A DNA stretch of 10,478 bases. Source: Patescibacteria group bacterium. Lineage in GTDB: Bacteria; Patescibacteriota; Dojkabacteria; SC72. Below the pieces are notes generated by a model. It ran no database searches. It saw nothing but the letters and a program-made list of their open reading frames with translations, and was not told the origin of the DNA. The stretch spans positions 1 to 10,478 of the forward strand of contig DOZG01000089.1 in assembly GCA_003518125.1 (NCBI GenBank), written 5' to 3'. Positions 8,017 through 10,478 of this stretch are shown piece by piece. The position numbers were made by a program, and so were the translations under genes. Position 1 is the first letter of the stretch. Every line of letters starts with the position of its first letter.

Positions 8017-8318
8017 CGGAATATTCTTGTTAATTTTTATTACTCACTGAGAGCCTGATATTTAGAAAAGATCTCTCTGTATCACAATACCACTTGGGTA
8101 TAACAAGACGGACATCAGTTGTGCCTTTCTTTGTTATCCATTGCTATTTCGGTAGTTGTGATAACAAACTCTTGCACGTTTATATACTGCCATATACATT
8201 TCTAAATTACCATGGAGTTATAGTAATTTGTTAGAACATATTTATTTAAATTAAAAATTACAAACCGTCTACAAAGTTTAAGGAAGAAGATTGTATAAAC
8301 CCTATAGTAAAAAGCAGG
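8017..8318. other. Spacer between TR and target gene, no coding content seen
   Basis: About 300 bp without a credible ORF on either strand. The target-like frame upstream of TR (YEQ, then SDFWSSSE) is blocked by a stop at 8030-8032, so TR is not part of a second target gene. The stretch contains a 9-bp inverted repeat with an inner UUCG-loop stem (8130-8168) and a weaker gagag/ctctc hairpin (8049-8053 with 8073-8077). The part next to the target stop (8281-8318) contains no convincing T-tract terminator. It is likely the 5' leader of the TR RNA. Confidence 0.5.
8130..8168. repeat. Inverted repeat / stem-loop with inner UUCG tetraloop
   Basis: TTTGTTATC (8130-8138) is perfectly complementary to GATAACAAA (8160-8168). 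Inside it, CTAT (8144-8147) and GTAG (8152-8155) close a TTCG loop (8148-8151), with one T-G wobble in the plus-strand RNA. No T-run follows on either strand, so an intrinsic terminator is unlikely. The location, between the target gene and TR, suits a folded segment of the template RNA; function is inferred only. Confidence 0.6.
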
Positions 8319-9338
8319 TTATTCTGATGTCCCTCGGATACACCTAACATAGTAAGTAGTAAACTTATTATAGTAAGAGGTAGAACCATAATTTAGATAG
8401 ACGTACCAGGCGTAATGGCGAGTATTAGTGTACTCACTGGACGACCAGAAGTTATTTACAGCATTCGGTAGGTTATTTGCACTACCATCTATGTATGCCT
8501 GCATTAACTGCTTCTGTGTAGGAAGGTACCAGTCCGTCTCTACACCTGTTGTTCCATCATCATCCAAATCTGCATTATCTCCATCTAACTCTAGATTTAA
8601 ACAGAACTCTGCAGCTGATACATCATCATCCTCTGTAATAGCATCTGTAGGGTCTCTATTATCACAATATGCATTTGCTGTACCTGTTGAAAGGAAGTTA
8701 CAAGATGTAGAAGTAGGAGTTACTGGATCATCCCCTATCTCCCACTGAAATTCATTATCTAAAGCTGTAGCTGCTTTATCTGACCAATACAATCCTGTAA
8801 GAGCATCCTGATATACCTTGTTTGAAGATATATTAACTGTAATGGCATTGTCGGTTACTGATACTGCTGTACCACCATCTGCTGTGAGTGTCCATGTAGA
8901 CTCTTCAGAAGTATTCTCATTAACTGTACCTGCACTTGCTAACCAATCATCATACCTACAATCCTTCTGTTCATCATATTTTCCTACTATAGCGGTTCCT
9001 GTTTTAAGTGTACGGTCAGATCCTGCATAGAAGGTATATGATGGAAGAACTTGTGATTCTGTAGCTGTAGCTGTTGATGGTACCCATTGCGCTGATGATC
9101 TTATTCTATTCCAATATGCTCCCCAATCTCCCCAAGCCCCTGCACTCTCTGATCCATGGGTAAGTGTTACTAAGAAGTCATATGTTGCTTTTATTCTTGA
9201 GTCTGTACCAGAATCTGGTGTAGATCCACTTTGTTCTGCAAATACACTAAAAGTTGCAAATGGTAGACCACCACATAGGATTACTGCAAGAATTAGCACT
9301 AAAGAAAAGTTATTAATCTTCTTTTTATTTTTCTTCAT
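8319..9338 (-). CDS. DGR target: secreted DUF1566 / C-type-lectin-like protein with variable C-terminus
   Basis: This 339-residue protein starts at ATG 9338 with a signal peptide: MKKNKKKINN, hydrophobic core about 11-33, and a likely cleavage near VFAEQ. The middle (about 40-170) is Ser/Thr-rich and unrecognised. From about 175, DALTGLYWSD, then an Asp-rich stretch (237-267), DWYLPTQKQLMQAYID (269-284), NNFWSSSEY (295-303) and YYVRCIRG (329-336) give the DUF1566 (Lcl C-terminal-like) pattern 'TGLxW... WxLPTxxEL... YWSSS... RCVRG', a C-type-lectin fold used by many DGR targets. VR codes residues 297-337. The 17 adenine-derived variable sites are 303-306, 309, 312, 314, 316, 317, 319, 321-324 and 327-329, while W298, W311 and the RCIRG end are fixed. 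The likely role is a cell-surface binder of changing ligands (host, prey or phage). It has the same strand as TR and avd, which lie downstream. The start is supported by the signal peptide. Confidence 0.9.
   Translation of the reverse strand: MKKNKKKINNFSLVLILAVILCGGLPFATFSVFAEQSGSTPDSGTDSRIKATYDFLVTLTHGSESAGAWGDWGAYWNRIRSSAQWVPSTATATESQVLPSYTFYAGSDRTLKTGTAIVGKYDEQKDCRYDDWLASAGTVNENTSEESTWTLTADGGTAVSVTDNAITVNISSNKVYQDALTGLYWSDKAATALDNEFQWEIGDDPVTPTSTSCNFLSTGTANAYCDNRDPTDAITEDDDVSAAEFCLNLELDGDNADLDDDGTTGVETDWYLPTQKQLMQAYIDGSANNLPNAVNNFWSSSEYTNTRHYAWYVYLNYGSTSYYNKFTTYYVRCIRGTSE
8328..8452 (-). repeat. DGR variable repeat (VR) in the target gene
   Basis: This is the copy that receives mutagenised cDNA. 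Compared with TR, sense-strand changes at adenines are A to T (11) and A to C (6), none A to G, plus one C to T at 8362 (Ser to Phe, residue 326). Of the 17 AAY codons of TR, eight became Tyr, four Thr, two Ser and three stayed Asn. The 26 nt at 8328-8353 are identical to TR and sit just before the stop codon, the expected position of the initiation-of-mutagenic-homing sequence. Confidence 0.96.
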
Positions 9339-9346
9339 TATCTATT

Positions 9347-9375
9347 ATTATTACCTTAAATCACTTCTAGGTCAA
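9347..9375 (-). promoter_or_regulatory. Putative promoter of the DGR target gene
   Basis: On the minus strand, TTGACC (9370-9375) is followed by a 17-nt spacer and AATAAT (9347-9352). Each hexamer matches 5 of 6 consensus bases. The -10 ends 8 nt before the ATG at 9338, so the transcript would have almost no leader. A separate TATAAT (9385-9390) lies further upstream without a good -35. Confidence 0.4.
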
Positions 9376-9579
9376 CTATTTCTAATTATAAATATCTTTC
9401 TCTCCCAAAAGTATATACCAACTCGGTACAAATATGTTAGCATTAAATTCTAACCCGCTATTTCTAACTCTTTCCTTTTTATCCTTTACTCATAATTTGT
9501 ACCTTCGATATTCTGTGTGTAATATTCTTGATTGATGAGACATACACCTATTATCTCAACCAAAGATGAACTGAAAGCT
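9376..9579. other. Intergenic region between the DGR target and rnpB, with inverted repeat
   Basis: No convincing gene. GGTACAAAT (9425-9433) is perfectly complementary to ATTTGTACC (9495-9503), extendable to about 12 bp with a one-base bulge. The 61-nt interval contains a smaller GTTAG/CTAAC stem (9436-9440 with 9450-9454). I see no clear intrinsic terminator for rnpB. The stretch could hold rnpB's 3' processing or termination signals or regulatory sites for the target gene; nothing more can be supported. Confidence 0.4.
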
Positions 9580-9873
9580 GCGCAAGTATTCAATAAGCCG
9601 AATTCTGTATAACGATGGTTATCTATCTATGCGGTTTAACCTTGCTCCAGGAAGGGGTTACCACGCGATAGTATATTACTACACTACCCGGTAGTCTCTT
9701 ACACTACCATTTCACCCTTACCTAACAAGCGGGCAATGCTTAGTTAGGCGGTATAACTTTCTGTTGCCCTTTTATCCGAGAGATCACTCCCTCCCAACTC
9801 TCGTTGGTTCCATTTACGGAGTCCGGACTTTCCTCACCTATTATCTAGGCGCAACCATCTAAAATACTTGCGC
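9580..9873 (-). ncRNA. rnpB: RNase P RNA, type A-like but shortened
   Basis: This is the catalytic RNA that removes the 5' leader from pre-tRNAs. On the minus strand the 5' conserved block GAGGAAAGTCCGGACTCC lies at 9818-9835, and the 3' block ACAGAATTCGGCTTAT at 9593-9608; together they form P4. GGAGCAAGGTTAAAC (9634-9648) is conserved region IV, and GTAAGGGTGAAA lies before a P12 stem. P1 pairs 9863-9873 with 9580-9590 (11 bp), P2 pairs 9853-9859 with 9614-9620 (7 bp), and P3 is the CCTA/TAGG hairpin at 9837-9849. These pairings set the ends. At 294 nt it is shorter than the about 377 nt of E. coli. Only 25 nt separate conserved regions IV and V, so P15-P18 appear to be absent. It begins 14 bp downstream of the DUF4349 gene on the same strand. 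Confidence 0.96.
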
Positions 9874-9878
9874 GTGTA

Positions 9879-9884
9879 ATTATA
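9879..9884 (-). promoter_or_regulatory. -10 element of rnpB
   Basis: A perfect TATAAT on the minus strand ends 5 nt before the first base of P1 (9873), in the short gap after the DUF4349 stop. The distance agrees with transcription starting at the RNA's 5' end. No clear -35 is seen, so rnpB may be both independently transcribed and read through from upstream. This element calibrates the -10 consensus for this genome. Confidence 0.55.
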
Positions 9885-9887
9885 CCA

Positions 9888-10478
9888 TTATTTCTTACGC
9901 TTTTTCTTCTTGATAAGTACTACAACACCAATCACAATACCTACTAAAGGTGAGAATACTACTACCCATATCAACATATCTACAACACTTTTACACAAAG
10001 ATACAAGGGAAGAGAAGGCATTCTTAACAACCCCCCAAGGTTTCCATGAGTCATCAGCTACATTCATACCTGTATCACTGAGTGTAAGTGATACTGTAAT
10101 ATATGAATAATCTACTTGACTATCCATATACTTTAATTGACCTTTAATCACCTCAATCTGTGACCTAATACTAGTTAACTCTTCGTACACATTTAAAGTT
10201 TCTGTTACTGTTTTTGCACTCTTGAGCAATGTTACTAATTGTATCTCGGTAGCATTTAGATTCTTAAGTCTTGACTCAAGATCTGTATACTCCATTGTAA
10301 CATCATCTGTGTAGTAAGAAGCATATGTAACCTCTCCTTCAATATCTTTAACTTCAGCATATATATCCTCAAAATATGCAGATTCAATCCTTAATGTCAT
10401 GGAAATATACCTTTCGTTTCCTTCACCACTTTCATAACTACCTGTTAAATCTCCATTATAATCCTGCAAAATATCATA
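9888..10478 (-). CDS. DUF4349 domain membrane protein, C-terminal part (5' cut by window edge)
   Basis: The frame is open through base 10478 (it reads YDILQDYNGDLTGS), so 196 C-terminal residues are visible; a start inside the window is unlikely. The sequence fits DUF4349: NERYISMTLRIES, a strand-rich part with VTYASYYTDDVTMEYTDLES, then a helical, probably coiled-coil arm with SRLKNLNATEIQ and SIRSQIEVIKGQLKYMDSQV. The strand SYITVSLTL follows, and then a C-terminal hydrophobic segment (VDMLIWVVVFSPLVGIVIGV) with a basic tail KKKKRKK. These proteins are usually lipoproteins or signal-anchored at the N-terminus with a C-terminal TM helix, and act in the envelope; the biochemical function is unknown. 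It is followed after 14 bp by rnpB on the same strand. Confidence 0.85.
   Translation of the reverse strand, partial: YDILQDYNGDLTGSYESGEGNERYISMTLRIESAYFEDIYAEVKDIEGEVTYASYYTDDVTMEYTDLESRLKNLNATEIQLVTLLKSAKTVTETLNVYEELTSIRSQIEVIKGQLKYMDSQVDYSYITVSLTLSDTGMNVADDSWKPWGVVKNAFSSLVSLCKSVVDMLIWVVVFSPLVGIVIGVVVLIKKKKRKK

Noticed and set aside
7886-8029. TR as a coding extension of avd or as the end of a second target gene
   Set aside because: The frame is open but has no plausible start and is blocked at 8030-8032. The string of AAY codons is explained by its role as a DGR template.
8130-8168. Stem-loop as an intrinsic terminator of the target gene
   Set aside because: No T-tract follows on either strand, and it is 150 bp beyond the stop codon.
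9535-9612. A 25-codon plus-strand ORF (MRHTPIISTKDELKAAQVFN...)
   Set aside because: It runs antisense into the conserved 3' end of rnpB and has no recognisable family; the RNA gene explains the constrained sequence.

Overview
The window is an AT-rich stretch of bacterial chromosome read with the standard code: thousands of codons in the large genes contain no in-frame TGA, and glycine is written GGN. The mix of genes suggests a member of the Candidate Phyla Radiation (Patescibacteria) or a similar small-genome bacterium. It holds a long signal-bearing fibronectin-like surface protein with 'GYAWSEDLGWI'-type repeats, a compact RNase P RNA, a MacB-like ABC exporter and a diversity-generating retroelement (DGR). 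The lineage is an inference; no marker gene here fixes the phylum.

Layout, left to right. (1) The 3' two-thirds of fmt, methionyl-tRNA formyltransferase (+). (2) A broken RelE/ParE-like toxin gene (-). (3) A fused ABC ATPase/FtsX-type permease (-), directly downstream of (4) a 1004-residue exported multi-FnIII protein (-); the two are 20 bp apart and probably one operon. (5) A DGR spanning about 6331-9338: a reverse transcriptase (+), an Avd-like accessory gene (-), a template repeat TR (7892-8016), a structured spacer, and a secreted DUF1566/C-type-lectin-like target gene (-) with its variable repeat VR (8328-8452) at its 3' end. (6) rnpB, the RNase P RNA (-). (7) The 3' part of a DUF4349 membrane protein (-), cut by the window edge.

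The DGR is the main discovery. TR and VR align without gaps over 125 nt with 18 mismatches, and 17 of these fall on template adenines (sense strand). Read in the target frame, TR carries 17 AAY (Asn) codons that have become only Tyr, Thr or Ser in VR, or stayed Asn. Sense A has changed to T (11) or C (6), never to G. The reverse transcriptase is split: its N-terminal start (6331), its catalytic core and its C-terminus lie in frames 1, 3 and 1, separated by one-base shifts at two A-runs, and the tail also holds a TGA. The element therefore mutated its target in the past, but is now decayed, recoded or affected by sequence errors.

Other notable points are an RNase P RNA that appears to lack P15-P18, including the loop that contacts tRNA CCA, and -10 promoter elements only 6-8 nt upstream of three start codons, which suggests leaderless mRNAs.
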